Assembly (NCBI RefSeq): GCF_002114285.1
Contig: NZ_NEDJ01000002.1
Span: 78,380 to 142,379 of the forward strand
DNA: 64,000 nucleotides
DNA from: Halorubrum ezzemoulense DSM 17463
GTDB lineage: Archaea > Halobacteriota > Halobacteria > Halobacteriales > Haloferacaceae
Direction of reading: 5' to 3'
Shown here: one piece after another, positions 25,267 through 33,670 of the stretch
Layout: each line of letters begins with the position of its first letter
Numbering within the stretch: position 1 is the stretch's first letter
Program-made: the position numbers and the translations under genes
Notes under the pieces: generated by a model
Databases searched by the model: none
Seen by the model: only the letters and a program-made list of their open reading frames with translations
What the model was told of the DNA's origin: nothing

Positions 25267-27204
25267 CTACTCGTCCGCCTCGCCCGCCGCGCCGCCGTGG
25301 ACCGCGGCGTCGACCGCGGCCGCCAAGCGCTCGCGCGTCCGGTGGCTGGCCGCCGCGTCCGTGTCGACCTCGATCAGGTGCGAGCCCGTCGCCTCGTGGG
25401 CCCGGCTGACGGCGGCGGCGAGGTCCTCACCGACGACATCCGCGCGCTCCGCAGGGGTGTCGCCGCGGTCGGCGTGCGCGTCGGGCCGGGCATCGATCCG
25501 GACGTGTTCGAGGCCGTGGAGCTCCGCAAGCGACCCGAAGTCGAGCCCGTGCGGCGTCTTGAACGACTCGGTGAACGGCGGCTCGAACTCCTCGATCGGG
25601 AGCTTGTGAAAGATGCCGCCGCCGTCGTTGTTGACCGCGACGACCGTGACGTCGACGTCGCACCGGTCGACCGCGAGCAGCCCGTTCGAGTCGTGGTAGA
25701 GGGCGAGGTCGCCGACGACGAGCGTGAGGTCGTCGGTCGTCCCGCTCCCCGCGCCGAGCGCGCTGGAGACGATCCCGTCGATGCCGGAGACGCCGCGGTT
25801 ACCGAGCGCGGTGACGTTCGCGGTCGTCGGCCCGACGAACCGGTCGAGGTCGCGGACGGGCATCGAGTTGGAGACGAACAGCGTCGCCGGATCGGGGAGC
25901 GCCCCGGCGACCGCGCGGAGCGCGTCCCCTTCGTGGAACCCGGCGTCACCCTCGTCGGCAGCGGGCTCCGCGTCTTCCTCGCCGCCCCCCTCGCCGTCAA
26001 GCGCGTCGGCCTCGCGGGCGTGAACCGCTTCCGCGACCCGGTCGGCCTCCTCCCACTGCGCGCGCCAGCCTTGGTCTCCGCTCCCGCCGCCGACGAGCCG
26101 CGAGAGTCGGGCGCAGAGCCGGCTCGGCTCGGCGACGACGAGGTCGGTCGCGGCGAACTCGGCCTCGCGCCAGCGGCCGGCGGGGTCGACCTGGTACTGG
26201 TCGGCGCCGGTCGCGGCGAGGTACTTCCGGAGCCGCTTGGAGGTCGGCGAGGCACCCAACCGAAGGACGAGGTCGGGGTCGGCCCACGCGTCGCCCGCCG
26301 CGGCGGCGTCGCCCGCGTCGCTTCCGCCGTCCGCGAGGTCGGCCGAGAGGTACGCGTCGTAGGCGCCGATCACGGGCGCGACGCGCGTGTGACCGCCGTA
26401 CCGGAGTCCGGAAAGTGGGTCGGCCAGCACGGGGAACCCGGTGGCGTGCGCGAGCGCCGTGACCGACTCCGGGTCGATCCCCGGCGGGTCGGCGGGGCCG
26501 GCGACGATCAGGCCGCGGTCCGCCTCCCCGAGCGCGGTCGCGAGCGCCCGGAGTTTGTCGTCGCCCGGTTCGGGGGCCCCGTGAGTCACGTCGACGTAGG
26601 GGCCGTCGCGCCCGCGCTCGGCCGCCTCCGGCAGGTCGTCGGGCACGTCGCCCGGGACCGGCGTCGGCTCCAGCGGCTTCTTAAACGGGACGTTGAGGTG
26701 GACCGGGCCCGGGTCGGCCCCTTCTGCCGTCGCGACGGCGCGGGCGACCGTCGTGCGCAGCGACCGGAGGACCCGATCGTTTGCGGCCGGCTCCGGGAGG
26801 TCTTTATAAAATCGAACCCCGTCGCCGTACAGCTTCTCTTGATCCGCGGTCTGGTTCGCGCCGGAGTCGCGCAGTTCGGGCGGCCGGTCGGCGGTGAGCG
26901 CGAGCAGCGGGACGCGGGCCTCGCTCGCCTCCATCACGGCCGGGTGGTAGTTGGCGGCGGCGGTGCCGGAGGTACAGATCAGCGGCGTCACGCGGCCGGT
27001 CCGACGGGCGCGCCCGAGCGCGAAGTACGCGGCGGAGCGCTCGTCGAGCTGCGAGAACACGCGGAGATCCTCGTGGCCCGCGGCGGCGACGGTCAGCGGC
27101 GTCGAGCGGCTGCCCGGCGAGGCGACGACGGCGTCGACGCCCGCGGCGACGAGCTCGTCGACGAGCGCGTTCGCCCACAGGGCGTTCCGGTTCGGCGCGG
27201 TCAT
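25267..27204 (-). CDS. menD: MenD: 2-succinyl-5-enolpyruvyl-6-hydroxy-3-cyclohexene-1-carboxylate synthase
   Basis: 645-residue ThDP-dependent enzyme that joins isochorismate and 2-oxoglutarate in menaquinone synthesis. The N-terminal ThDP domain has 'VVASPGSRSTPLTVAAAGH', 'ICTSGTAAANYHPAVMEA' and 'LTADRPPELRDSGANQTADQ', all MenD signatures. The C-terminal Mg/ThDP loop is 'LVVGDLALYHDSNGLLAV' with 'VVAVNNDGGGIFHKLPIEE'. An acidic insert near residue 410-425 is halophilic. AGTATTTAC (minus, 27227-27235) is 27 nt upstream of ATG 27204, fixing the start. No other men genes are present in this window. Confidence 0.95.
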   Translation of the reverse strand: MTAPNRNALWANALVDELVAAGVDAVVASPGSRSTPLTVAAAGHEDLRVFSQLDERSAAYFALGRARRTGRVTPLICTSGTAAANYHPAVMEASEARVPLLALTADRPPELRDSGANQTADQEKLYGDGVRFYKDLPEPAANDRVLRSLRTTVARAVATAEGADPGPVHLNVPFKKPLEPTPVPGDVPDDLPEAAERGRDGPYVDVTHGAPEPGDDKLRALATALGEADRGLIVAGPADPPGIDPESVTALAHATGFPVLADPLSGLRYGGHTRVAPVIGAYDAYLSADLADGGSDAGDAAAAGDAWADPDLVLRLGASPTSKRLRKYLAATGADQYQVDPAGRWREAEFAATDLVVAEPSRLCARLSRLVGGGSGDQGWRAQWEEADRVAEAVHAREADALDGEGGGEEDAEPAADEGDAGFHEGDALRAVAGALPDPATLFVSNSMPVRDLDRFVGPTTANVTALGNRGVSGIDGIVSSALGAGSGTTDDLTLVVGDLALYHDSNGLLAVDRCDVDVTVVAVNNDGGGIFHKLPIEEFEPPFTESFKTPHGLDFGSLAELHGLEHVRIDARPDAHADRGDTPAERADVVGEDLAAAVSRAHEATGSHLIEVDTDAAASHRTRERLAAAVDAAVHGGAAGEADE

Positions 27205-27316
27205 TGCCGTCGCTTCGGGCGCGGACGTAAATACTCCGGCGAGTTCGGTCGACGCTCGGGCGGCGGGAGAGCGCGGTGGACGCTCGACCGGCCGGAGGCC
27301 GCTCTCGGCGCCGCCC

Positions 27317-27715
27317 TCACGCCGCGTCCGACGCCGACTCCGACTCTCGGCCCGTAACCTTGCGGACGCACGAGGAGCCGAACGGGCCGAGTTCGCCCGC
27401 GTCAAGTTCGACGAAGTGGCCCGTCGAGACCGAGGCGCCGCAGCGCCGACACTCGAAGTCGCCCTCGCGCGCGACGACCTGGCGCTCGTACTCGACGTAG
27501 GCGCCGCCGGTGTTGACCCGGAGCCGAGCGCCCTCGCGGTCGATGACGCCGCGCTTCTCCGCGGCGTCGAGGATGTCGCGGGTGAGCGCCGGGCTCGTCG
27601 TGATCGTCTCGATCCGGTCGACCGCCGCGGCGAGGTCGAGCTCCTCGCGTTCGAGGTGCGCCAGCAGCTCGACGCCGAGCTCCAGCTTCTCGTCGCGGGT
27701 CGACGGCCCCGTCAC
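27317..27715 (-). CDS. DUF5830-type haloarchaeal protein
   Basis: 132 residues from GTG 27715. The N-terminal half is helical and winged-helix-like ('LELGVELLAHLEREELDLAAAVDRIETITTSPALTRDILDAAEKRGVIDREGARLRVN'). The C-terminal half holds a zinc knuckle 'CRRCGASVSTGHFVEL' and 'FGSSCVRKVTG'. The GTG start is chosen because a TATA box (minus CTTAATAG, 27738-27745) lies 26 nt upstream and residues before it are noise. Family name is from pattern memory. DNA binding is plausible but unproven. Divergent from the small membrane protein at 27837. Confidence 0.75.
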   Translation of the reverse strand: MTGPSTRDEKLELGVELLAHLEREELDLAAAVDRIETITTSPALTRDILDAAEKRGVIDREGARLRVNTGGAYVEYERQVVAREGDFECRRCGASVSTGHFVELDAGELGPFGSSCVRKVTGRESESASDAA

Positions 27716-27836
27716 GGCCGCCGAGACGGCGCGATCCCTATTAAGTCGGCCGGACGCCGGTCGGTCTCCGTCCGCAAAGCGCGCGCCGGCCCCAGCGGAT
27801 CGGCACATTCACGTTCGCCGCCCGACAGTTTCGCCC

Positions 27837-28202
27837 GTGGTTCGATCCCGCGATCGGTCTCGGCGTCGCCTCGCCTACCGCCGGCGCCCCAACGAGTTCT
27901 ACTGGCTGTGGATCGCGGCGACGGCGACGTACGGCGTCGGCGACATCGTGTCGACCGTCGCCTTCCTCCGGTACGTCCCGACGATCGAGGAGGCGAACCC
28001 GGTCGTGCGGTTCGCCCTGGAGTCGTTCGGGCTCTCCGGGCTCGTCGCGCTGAAGATCGCCGTCTACCTCGTGATGCTCTGGATCAGCGTCGAGGGCGCG
28101 CGCGAGGGCGACGGGCTCCTCTACTACTTCCCGCCGGTGCTGCTCACGCTCACGGGGACGTACCTCACCGCGAGCAACGTGCGCCTGCTGTGGCTCGCCT
28201 GA
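27837..28202 (+). CDS. Small haloarchaeal membrane protein (DUF5658-like)
   Basis: 121 residues from GTG 27837. A basic N terminus leads into three to four transmembrane helices: 'FYWLWIAATATYGVGDIVSTVAF' with a buried Asp, then 'EEANPVVRFALESFGLSGLVALKIAVYLVMLWIS' and 'YFPPVLLTLTGTYLTASNVRLLW'. The D...T/S and 'E.NP..R' pattern is that of DUF5658-type membrane proteins of unknown function. Its stop codon directly abuts the remnant of an ABC-permease gene, suggesting the locus was rearranged downstream. Confidence 0.7.
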   Translation: MVRSRDRSRRRLAYRRRPNEFYWLWIAATATYGVGDIVSTVAFLRYVPTIEEANPVVRFALESFGLSGLVALKIAVYLVMLWISVEGAREGDGLLYYFPPVLLTLTGTYLTASNVRLLWLA

Positions 28203-28570
28203 GGGGCTGACCGCTCGCGTCCGGAGGCGGAATCCGGTCTCGGCGCGGCGCTGCTGGTGTGTGTCTGGTTCGTGCTGGTCCACGACCTGCTCGCGCTCGG
28301 AACCGTCGCGGCGACCGAGCCGCCGGACGCCGCGCTGTCGGCGCTGGTGCTGTCGAATCCGGTGAGTCCTTCCGGGTGTTCGTGTTGAGCGGGCTCGGGG
28401 CGACCGACGGCGGCGGGTTCACCGTCGCCCTCGCCGGGAGCGGGCTCTCGACGGTCACACTGGCGGCGTCGCTCGTCGCGTGGTGCGTGGTCCAAGCCGC
28501 CGTCGCGGGGCAGTTGGTCCGTCGCCGTCGGCTCTGGCGCGAGGCGAGACCGGGCGCGGCGACCGGTCGG
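28203..28570 (+). pseudogene. Frameshifted, 5'-truncated ABC-transporter permease remnant (NosY-like)
   Basis: Frame a (28203-28362) encodes 'LGAALLVCVWFVLVHDLLALGTVAAT' and 'DAALSALVLSNP'. Just after SNP the frame breaks near 28362-28364 and frame a hits TGA 28386-28388. The next frame continues the same protein as 'ESFRVFVLSGLGAT' and the hydrophobic stretch 'VTLAASLVAWCVVQAAVAGQLVRRRRL'. 'VLSNP' then 'FR' is the hallmark pattern near the C terminus of NosY-type and related multi-TM permeases. The N-terminal half and any start codon are missing. It fills the 384-bp gap 28203-28586. Confidence 0.7.
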
Positions 28571-28586
28571 ACTTTTTCGATCGCCG

Positions 28587-29270
28587 CTACTGGATCCGCT
28601 CGATACCGTCCTCCTCCGGCGATTCGAAGTCGAGGGGGCGGCGCGGGAGGTCGTCGACGAACTCCCGGACGATCGTGCGCTCGACGCGCTGGAGCACCTC
28701 GCTACACGTGGACTTCGCGATGCCGACATGGTCAGCCACCTCGGTGAGCGTCGTCTCTCGGGGCACGTCGTAGTAGCCGCGGTCGACCGCCTCGAAGAGG
28801 ACCTCGCGCTGGCGCTCCGTGAGCGACCCGCCGGGGTTGATCCGCTGTTGGACGTACTCGACCTCGAACGCCGCGCCCACGTCGCGGAGGGCGTCGCCGA
28901 ACTCCGCGACGCGCTCGTGATTACCCGTCACGTCGACGCGCGCGACGCCGTCGCGGATCTCGACCGGCATCTCGATGGGGACGCCCGCCCGGCGGGCGAC
29001 CGTCTGTAGCAGGGGGACGAGCGCCTCGACCTGAACGGTGACCATCCCGTCGTCCGCGGCCATCACCGACGAGTGGGTGATCGTCTCGTGGTCGTCGATC
29101 GCGTCGAGGATCGGGTCCGTTTCGTCCGCGGTGATCCGGACCAGCGCGAACCCCGCGCCGTCGTCCGGCGTCGCGGTCAACACCTGGAACCGCGCCTCGG
29201 GGAACTCACGCGAGACCTCGCCGACCCACGGACCGTCCGGGATCGTCACGCGGAGACGTGCCTGTGCCAT
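28587..29270 (-). CDS. Bacterioopsin-activator-type HTH_10 transcriptional regulator
   Basis: 227 residues from ATG 29270. A divergent N-terminal sensory part ('RFQVLTATPDDGAGFALVRITADETDPILDAI') is followed by the HTH_10 domain: 'LTERQREVLFEAVDRGYYDVPRETTLTEVADHVGIAKSTCSEVLQRVERTIVREFV' (residues ~156-211), diagnostic for Bat-like haloarchaeal regulators. The earlier in-frame codons up to 29441 lie in non-coding-looking sequence. The target genes are unknown. It is divergent from the small hypothetical gene near 29444. Confidence 0.88.
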   Translation of the reverse strand: MAQARLRVTIPDGPWVGEVSREFPEARFQVLTATPDDGAGFALVRITADETDPILDAIDDHETITHSSVMAADDGMVTVQVEALVPLLQTVARRAGVPIEMPVEIRDGVARVDVTGNHERVAEFGDALRDVGAAFEVEYVQQRINPGGSLTERQREVLFEAVDRGYYDVPRETTLTEVADHVGIAKSTCSEVLQRVERTIVREFVDDLPRRPLDFESPEEDGIERIQ

Positions 29271-29443
29271 GCCGGAGGCTTCGACGCCGGCGTGGAAGTA
29301 GCTTCGGCTCCGCGGTCGGCGTCGGAACATGTTCGGCGGAACGGACCCAGAGATCGGGTCCGTACCACCGGATATGAGTTCCGAGCCCGACGAGTCGGCG
29401 GCGGTGGAGGGCTCGACGCGCGGGACCTCGCGCCGCCGCAACC

Positions 29444-29704
29444 TTGCGCGAGACGCTCGAACGCGCCGAGCCGCTCGGCGGTCATGACGTGTTGGTCCAG
29501 TACAACGACCGAACGCCGCAGTCCCTCTTCCCGCGGCTCGACGACCGCTGGTACGCCTACGCCGCGGTCGGGACCGACGCGCCCACCGCGGTCGTCACGG
29601 CGATCTGGTCGGGCGAGGGCGAGTGGACCGTTTCGGACGAGCGAGCGGGGGAGGGCGATCAGACCGACGCGAGGGAGCGGTCCGGCGAAGGCGACGCGAC
29701 CTGA
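29444..29704 (+). CDS. Hypothetical protein, start uncertain (possible 5' frameshift)
   Basis: 86 residues beginning at TTG 29444 (LRETLERAEPLGGHDVLVQYNDR...). The core 'LFPRLDDRWYAYAAVGTDAPTAVVTAIWSGEGEWTV' looks like a small beta-rich domain and has normal codon bias. The tail is Glu/Asp/Arg-rich. An ATG at 29374 opens an acidic peptide (MSSEPDESAAVEGS) one nucleotide out of phase. A single-base shift may therefore have disconnected the real N terminus. Family not recognised. Confidence 0.5.
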   Translation: MRETLERAEPLGGHDVLVQYNDRTPQSLFPRLDDRWYAYAAVGTDAPTAVVTAIWSGEGEWTVSDERAGEGDQTDARERSGEGDAT

Positions 29705-29705
29705 G

Positions 29706-29903
29706 TTACTTCGAATCCGCCAGTACGCGTGAGAGTGACATAACCGTCCAAATCGCGGCACAGGCGATCCAGACCCCGGGGCTCGTGAGCAGGGTTATCG
29801 CTCGCTCAGTCGAGTACAGTACGAACAACCATGGCGGTATTCCAACGACGAATGATACAAATCCCGACAGCGACGGCTCGCATGGCTCGCTCGTTCGCTC
29901 CAC
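29706..29903 (-). pseudogene. Small two-TM open frame cut by structured element copy 2
   Basis: The minus-strand frame from about 29890 to TAA at 29706-29708 encodes two hydrophobic segments, 'LSGFVSFVVGIPPWLFVLY' and 'GVWIACAAIWTVMSLSRVLA'. Its GC content is clearly lower than neighbouring genes. The 5' part lies within the 3' end of the repeated element, and no ATG exists; the only start is a GTG at 29903 inside the repeat. It could be the tail of a membrane-protein gene whose start was replaced by the element, or chance. Confidence 0.3.
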
Positions 29904-30130
29904 TCACTGCGGTGCGTACGTCGTCAGGCTTCGCCCTCGCGGCAGCGTGGCGCGACGCGCCACTGGCAGCAGGCGGCGAAGCCGCCGGCGACTGCCCGTT
30001 TGAGTCCCACCCGACCGCACAGCGCCGCAGCCTCACGCCTCCCCAGCCTCGTCGCCCTCCCTTCGGTCGGCCGACTCCCTCGCGCGTGCTCCTCGCGGCC
30101 GCCTGCGGCGGCCGCGCGCAGGCACGCGCC
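29890..30130 (-). repeat. Dispersed structured element, copy 2
   Basis: On the minus strand from 30130 downwards. Outer stem GCGCGTGC/GCACGCGC (30122-30129 with 30082-30089) encloses a 9-bp hairpin GCGGCCGCC-GCA-GGCGGCCGC (30095-30115). The second arm GTCGGCC...GGGCGAC encloses the loop GACCGAAGGGA. Conserved linker GAGGCTGGGGAGGCGTGAGGC and block GGACTCAAACGGGCAGTCG follow, then hairpins GGCGGC-TTC-GCCGCC and GTGGCGC-GTC-GCGCCAC. Upstream on the same strand lie TATA-like GATTTAAATA (30175-30184) and ATTATAG. It dominates the 594-bp gap 29705-30298. Confidence 0.85.
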
Positions 30131-30174
30131 GACCACTCTGTCATCTATAATCGATTGTCGGGGTCGCTCACGTG

Positions 30175-30183
30175 TATTTAAAT
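30175..30183. promoter_or_regulatory. TATTTAAAT box between element copy 2 and the radical SAM gene
   Basis: TATTTAAAT is near-palindromic and could act in either direction. Rightward, it would give the radical SAM gene (ATG 30299) a leader of about 90 nt, long for this window. Leftward, it would start transcription about 20 nt before element copy 2. Confidence 0.45.
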
Positions 30184-30298
30184 CCCGCATCGCAGTTGTC
30201 GATCCGACGCGTCTCTCCCGCCGTCGCTCGCCGTTACGTCCGGTGAACACGTTCGGGAACGACCCCAAACGGGTCCGGGTCGTAGCCGGACGTGAGCG

Positions 30299-31402
30299 AT
30301 GTTCGACGACCTCGACACGGACCGGCGGCCGCTGGTCCTCGTTTGGGAGGTCACGCAGGCCTGCGGGCTCGCGTGCCGCCACTGCCGGGCTAACGCGCGG
30401 CCGCAGCGACACCCCGACGAGCTGACGACCGCTGAGGGGAAGCGGCTGCTGGCGGACGCCGCCGCGTTCGGCGACGGACAGCTGGTCGTCCTCTCCGGGG
30501 GCGACCCGCTCGCGCGCGACGACCTCACGGAGCTGGTCGCGCACGGCGACGACCTCGGCCTCCGGATGACGATCACGCCGAGCGGAACCCGGTCGCTCAC
30601 GCCCGAGCGCGTCAGCGACCTCGGCGACGCGGGGATCGCCCGCATGGCGCTCAGCCTCGACGGGTCGACCCGCGAGCGCCACGACGCGTTCCGCGGCGAG
30701 GAGAGCTTCGCGGACACCGTCGCGGCCGCGCGCGCCGCCCGCGACGCCGGGATCCCGCTCCAAATCAACACTACCGTCTGCGCGGACACGGTCGAGGACC
30801 TCCCCGCGATCCGCGACCGCGTCCGCGACCTCGGCGCCGTCCTCTGGAGCGTCTTCTTCCTCGTTCCGGTGGGTCGCGGCCGCGTCCTCGACCCGGTCTC
30901 CCCCGAGCGCGCCGAGGCGGCGATGGCGTGGCTCCACGAGGTGTCGGAGGAGGAGCGGTGCGGCGTCAAGACCACTGAGGCCCCGTTCTACCGACGTGTC
31001 GGGATCCAGCGCGCCGAGGCCGGCAGCGCCGACGCGGAGGCCGACCGACGGGGCGGGGTCACGGCCGGGCGCGGCTTCGGGTTCGTCGGCCACACCGGTG
31101 AGGTGTACCCGTCCGGGTTCCTGCCCGAGTCGGCGGGGCACGTCCGCGAGCGGTCGGCCGTCGACGTCTACCGGAACGCCGACCTCTTCGAGTCGCTCCG
31201 CGACCCGGACGGCTTCTCGGGGAAGTGCGGCGCCTGCGAGTTCCGCCACGTCTGCGGCGGGAGTCGGTCGCGAGCCTACGCCGTCACGGGCGATCCGACC
31301 GACAGCGACCCGCTCTGCCCGTACGTCCCGGACGGCTACGACGGACCGCTGCCCGAGCGCCAGCGAGGGGCCGACGGGGAGCGGTCCGAATCCGCCGACT
31401 GA
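30299..31402 (+). CDS. Radical SAM / SPASM-domain enzyme (NirJ/AhbC/AhbD-like superfamily member)
   Basis: 367 residues. The SAM-cleaving [4Fe-4S] motif is 'CGLACRHC' (Cys22, 26, 29), followed by 'LSGGDPL' (SAM-binding GGE-like motif, with Asp for Glu) and 'MTITPSGTR'. The C-terminal SPASM-type cluster region is 'CGACEFRHVCGGSRSRAYA' plus 'DPLCPYVP'. This architecture is shared by the enzymes of siroheme-derived heme synthesis and by peptide-modifying rSAM enzymes. No precursor peptide or heme genes are adjacent, so the reaction is open. Single gene, converging with the S9 peptidase. Confidence 0.82.
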   Translation: MFDDLDTDRRPLVLVWEVTQACGLACRHCRANARPQRHPDELTTAEGKRLLADAAAFGDGQLVVLSGGDPLARDDLTELVAHGDDLGLRMTITPSGTRSLTPERVSDLGDAGIARMALSLDGSTRERHDAFRGEESFADTVAAARAARDAGIPLQINTTVCADTVEDLPAIRDRVRDLGAVLWSVFFLVPVGRGRVLDPVSPERAEAAMAWLHEVSEEERCGVKTTEAPFYRRVGIQRAEAGSADAEADRRGGVTAGRGFGFVGHTGEVYPSGFLPESAGHVRERSAVDVYRNADLFESLRDPDGFSGKCGACEFRHVCGGSRSRAYAVTGDPTDSDPLCPYVPDGYDGPLPERQRGADGERSESAD

Positions 31403-31421
31403 TCCCGGCGTCGCCGGCGAC

Positions 31422-33503
31422 TCACTCCGGCCGTTCGCCGACGAGGAGGTCGAGGTCGGCGACGCTGCCGGCCGGGTCGAAGTCGAACGCCGCGCCGTAG
31501 AACGCGAGTTCGGCGGCGTGCGCCCGGGCGACGTTGTCGGCGTCGCGGAACCCGTGGCGCTCCTCCGGGAACTCCACGTACGCGTACGGCGTCTCGTTCG
31601 CGACGAGGGCGTCGATCATCGCCTCGGCCTGCGCGGGCGGGACCACCTCGTCCTCGCCGCCCTGTAACAGCAGCAGTGGCGCGGTGATCCCCTCGGCGTG
31701 CGCGACCGGCGACCGCGCCTCGTAGACGTCGTCGGCCTCGGGGAGCGGGCCGACGAGCCCGTCGAGGTAGCGCGACTCGAACTTGTGGGTCTCCGCCGCC
31801 AGCGCGCGGAGGTCGGCGACGCCGTAGTAGCTCGCGCCCGCGTCGAACGTGTCGTGGAACGCGAGCGCGGCGAGTACCGCGAACCCGCCCGCGCTCCCGC
31901 CCGAGATCGCCAGCCGGTCCGGGTCGGCGAACCCCTCGTCGGCGGCGTACCGGGCGGCGTTGACGCAGTCGAGGACGTCGCGGACGCCCCACTCCCCCTT
32001 CAGCGACTCGCGGAAGGCGCGGCCGTACCCCGTCGACCCCCGGTAGTTCACTGTGAGCACCCCGACGCCGCGGGTCGTCCAGAACTGGACCGTCGACGAC
32101 AGCGACGCCTCGGACCGACTCGTCGGCCCGCCGTGGACCCTGACGAGGAGCGGCGGCGCCGCGTCGGCCGGCGCTTCGACGTCGGGGTTGTGGGGCGGGT
32201 AGTAGTGGCCGTACGCGGTCGCGTCGTCGGCGCCGACCGCGTCGCCGGTCGGGAAGGCGATCGACTCCGGCTCCGAGACGTACGCAGCGTCGAGCGCGTC
32301 CTCCGTCGACTCGCGGAGCCGAGTTGCTCCGGTCCCCGCCGACCCCGGTCGCCACGCGACGACCGCGCTCGGCGCGTCCGTCCGGTGACCGGCGAAGACG
32401 ACACGGTCGCCGTCGGACCGGACCGAGGCCGGACGGAAGGAGCTGTACGGGAGGCCCGGGTCGACGAGGTCGCCCGTCTCCGGATCGAGCAGGCGCAGGC
32501 TCGGGTCGCCGCCCTCGGTGACCAGCGTGGCGATCCGCCCGTCGCCGAGGAACGCGAACGTCGACACGCCGAGGGTCCACATCGGCACGCCGAACGCCGC
32601 CGGCATCTCGCGGAGGACCTCCGCGTCCGATGTCGTCGGGAGCGCGACGCCGGCTCCGCGCTCCCCCTCCTCGGTCCCGGACGCGACCGGGAACCGATAG
32701 AGGTTCCACCAGCCGGTGGGGTCGGCCGCCGCGTGGAGGACGCCGTCGGGCGACCACTTCGGCGAGACGACCGACTCGTCGGCGCCGCCCGCGACGACGC
32801 GCTCGTCGCGGATGTCGCCCGTCTCGTTGACCGCGCCGACGACGAGTTCGGTCCCATCCCACGGCATGTTCGGGTGATCCCACCGCAGGTACGCGATCCG
32901 GTCCCCGCCCGGGGCCGGCCGCGGCGCCGCGTAGAAGTCGTGCCCGTCCGCGACGACGACCGGGTCCGAGATGCCGGTCTCCGGAGCCGGGTCGGGTGAC
33001 AGCGGGAAGCGGACCAGCTCGTTCTGGGGCTCCTCGTCGGTGCCGGGTCCGACGTGACGCTCGCGGACGGCATAGACCGTCTCCCCGTCCGGAGCGAGCC
33101 GCATGTCGGCGTAACGGTGGGCCATCGGCTCCGGCGGCTCCGGCGTGACCGGGGTCGGTTCCGCGTCGCCCCCGGCAGCGCTCCCGTCCGCGGGCAGTCG
33201 GTAGAGCCGCTGGTCGTCCATGCTCGCCGCGAGCACCGTCCCGTCCGCGACGAGCACGTCGCCGCCCCCGTACTGGTGGACGAGCGTGCGCACGTCGAGT
33301 TCCTCCGACGTCACTTCTGTCGGATCGGCGCCGCGGTCGTCGACCGGGGCGCGACAGACGACGCCGCGACCGCCCTCGGACGGGCGGCGTTCGATCCAGT
33401 AGACGTGGTCTCCGTCGGTCTCGACGGACGCGAACGACCTGACGTCGGCGGCGACGTCCTCCGGGGCGACCGGCGACGGCCACTCGCCGTACGGTGTCGG
33501 CAT
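31422..33503 (-). CDS. S9 family prolyl-oligopeptidase-type serine peptidase
   Basis: 693 residues from ATG 33503 (MPTPYGEWPSP). The N-terminal two-thirds are a WD/beta-propeller-like gate ('AYLRWDHPNMPWDGTELVV', 'VSPKWSPDGVLHAA'). The C-terminal alpha/beta-hydrolase has 'HGGPTSRSEA', nucleophile elbow 'ISGGSAGGFAVLA' (Ser about 537), 'LLLQGGEDEVVPPAQA' (Asp) and 'EERHGFRD' (His). Members degrade or trim peptides, often with dipeptidyl or acylaminoacyl specificity. No signal peptide, so cytoplasmic. GTTTATTGG (minus, 33526-33534) is 27 nt upstream. A 22-bp tandem repeat lies between its promoter and the MFS gene end. Confidence 0.92.
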   Translation of the reverse strand: MPTPYGEWPSPVAPEDVAADVRSFASVETDGDHVYWIERRPSEGGRGVVCRAPVDDRGADPTEVTSEELDVRTLVHQYGGGDVLVADGTVLAASMDDQRLYRLPADGSAAGGDAEPTPVTPEPPEPMAHRYADMRLAPDGETVYAVRERHVGPGTDEEPQNELVRFPLSPDPAPETGISDPVVVADGHDFYAAPRPAPGGDRIAYLRWDHPNMPWDGTELVVGAVNETGDIRDERVVAGGADESVVSPKWSPDGVLHAAADPTGWWNLYRFPVASGTEEGERGAGVALPTTSDAEVLREMPAAFGVPMWTLGVSTFAFLGDGRIATLVTEGGDPSLRLLDPETGDLVDPGLPYSSFRPASVRSDGDRVVFAGHRTDAPSAVVAWRPGSAGTGATRLRESTEDALDAAYVSEPESIAFPTGDAVGADDATAYGHYYPPHNPDVEAPADAAPPLLVRVHGGPTSRSEASLSSTVQFWTTRGVGVLTVNYRGSTGYGRAFRESLKGEWGVRDVLDCVNAARYAADEGFADPDRLAISGGSAGGFAVLAALAFHDTFDAGASYYGVADLRALAAETHKFESRYLDGLVGPLPEADDVYEARSPVAHAEGITAPLLLLQGGEDEVVPPAQAEAMIDALVANETPYAYVEFPEERHGFRDADNVARAHAAELAFYGAAFDFDPAGSVADLDLLVGERPE

Positions 33504-33573
33504 GGGATCGACGAGCGTCGCCGCTCCAATAAACCTACGCGAGCCGGTCACCCGAGCCACCGGGCGGGGTCCG

Positions 33574-33645
33574 GCGCCGGGGTCTGTGGTCGCCCGCGCC
33601 GGGGTCGATGGCCGCCCGCGCCGGGGTCGATGGCCGCCCGCGCCC
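33574..33645. repeat. 22-bp tandem repeat (about 3.3 copies)
   Basis: GCGCCGGGGTC recurs at 33574, 33596 and 33618, with a partial fourth at 33640 (GCGCCCGG), exactly every 22 bp. The intervening GATGGCCGCCC is identical in the second and third units and slightly diverged in the first. It fills the space between the MFS transporter stop (33671) and the S9 peptidase promoter (33526-33534). Confidence 0.88.
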
Positions 33646-33670
33646 GGTTCCCGATCCGGGGCGTCTCGCT

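Noticed and set aside
27510..27836. N-terminal extension of the small membrane protein (230-codon version)
   Set aside because: The extra 109 codons are the antisense of the DUF5830-type gene. The GTG at 27837 starts the membrane protein proper.
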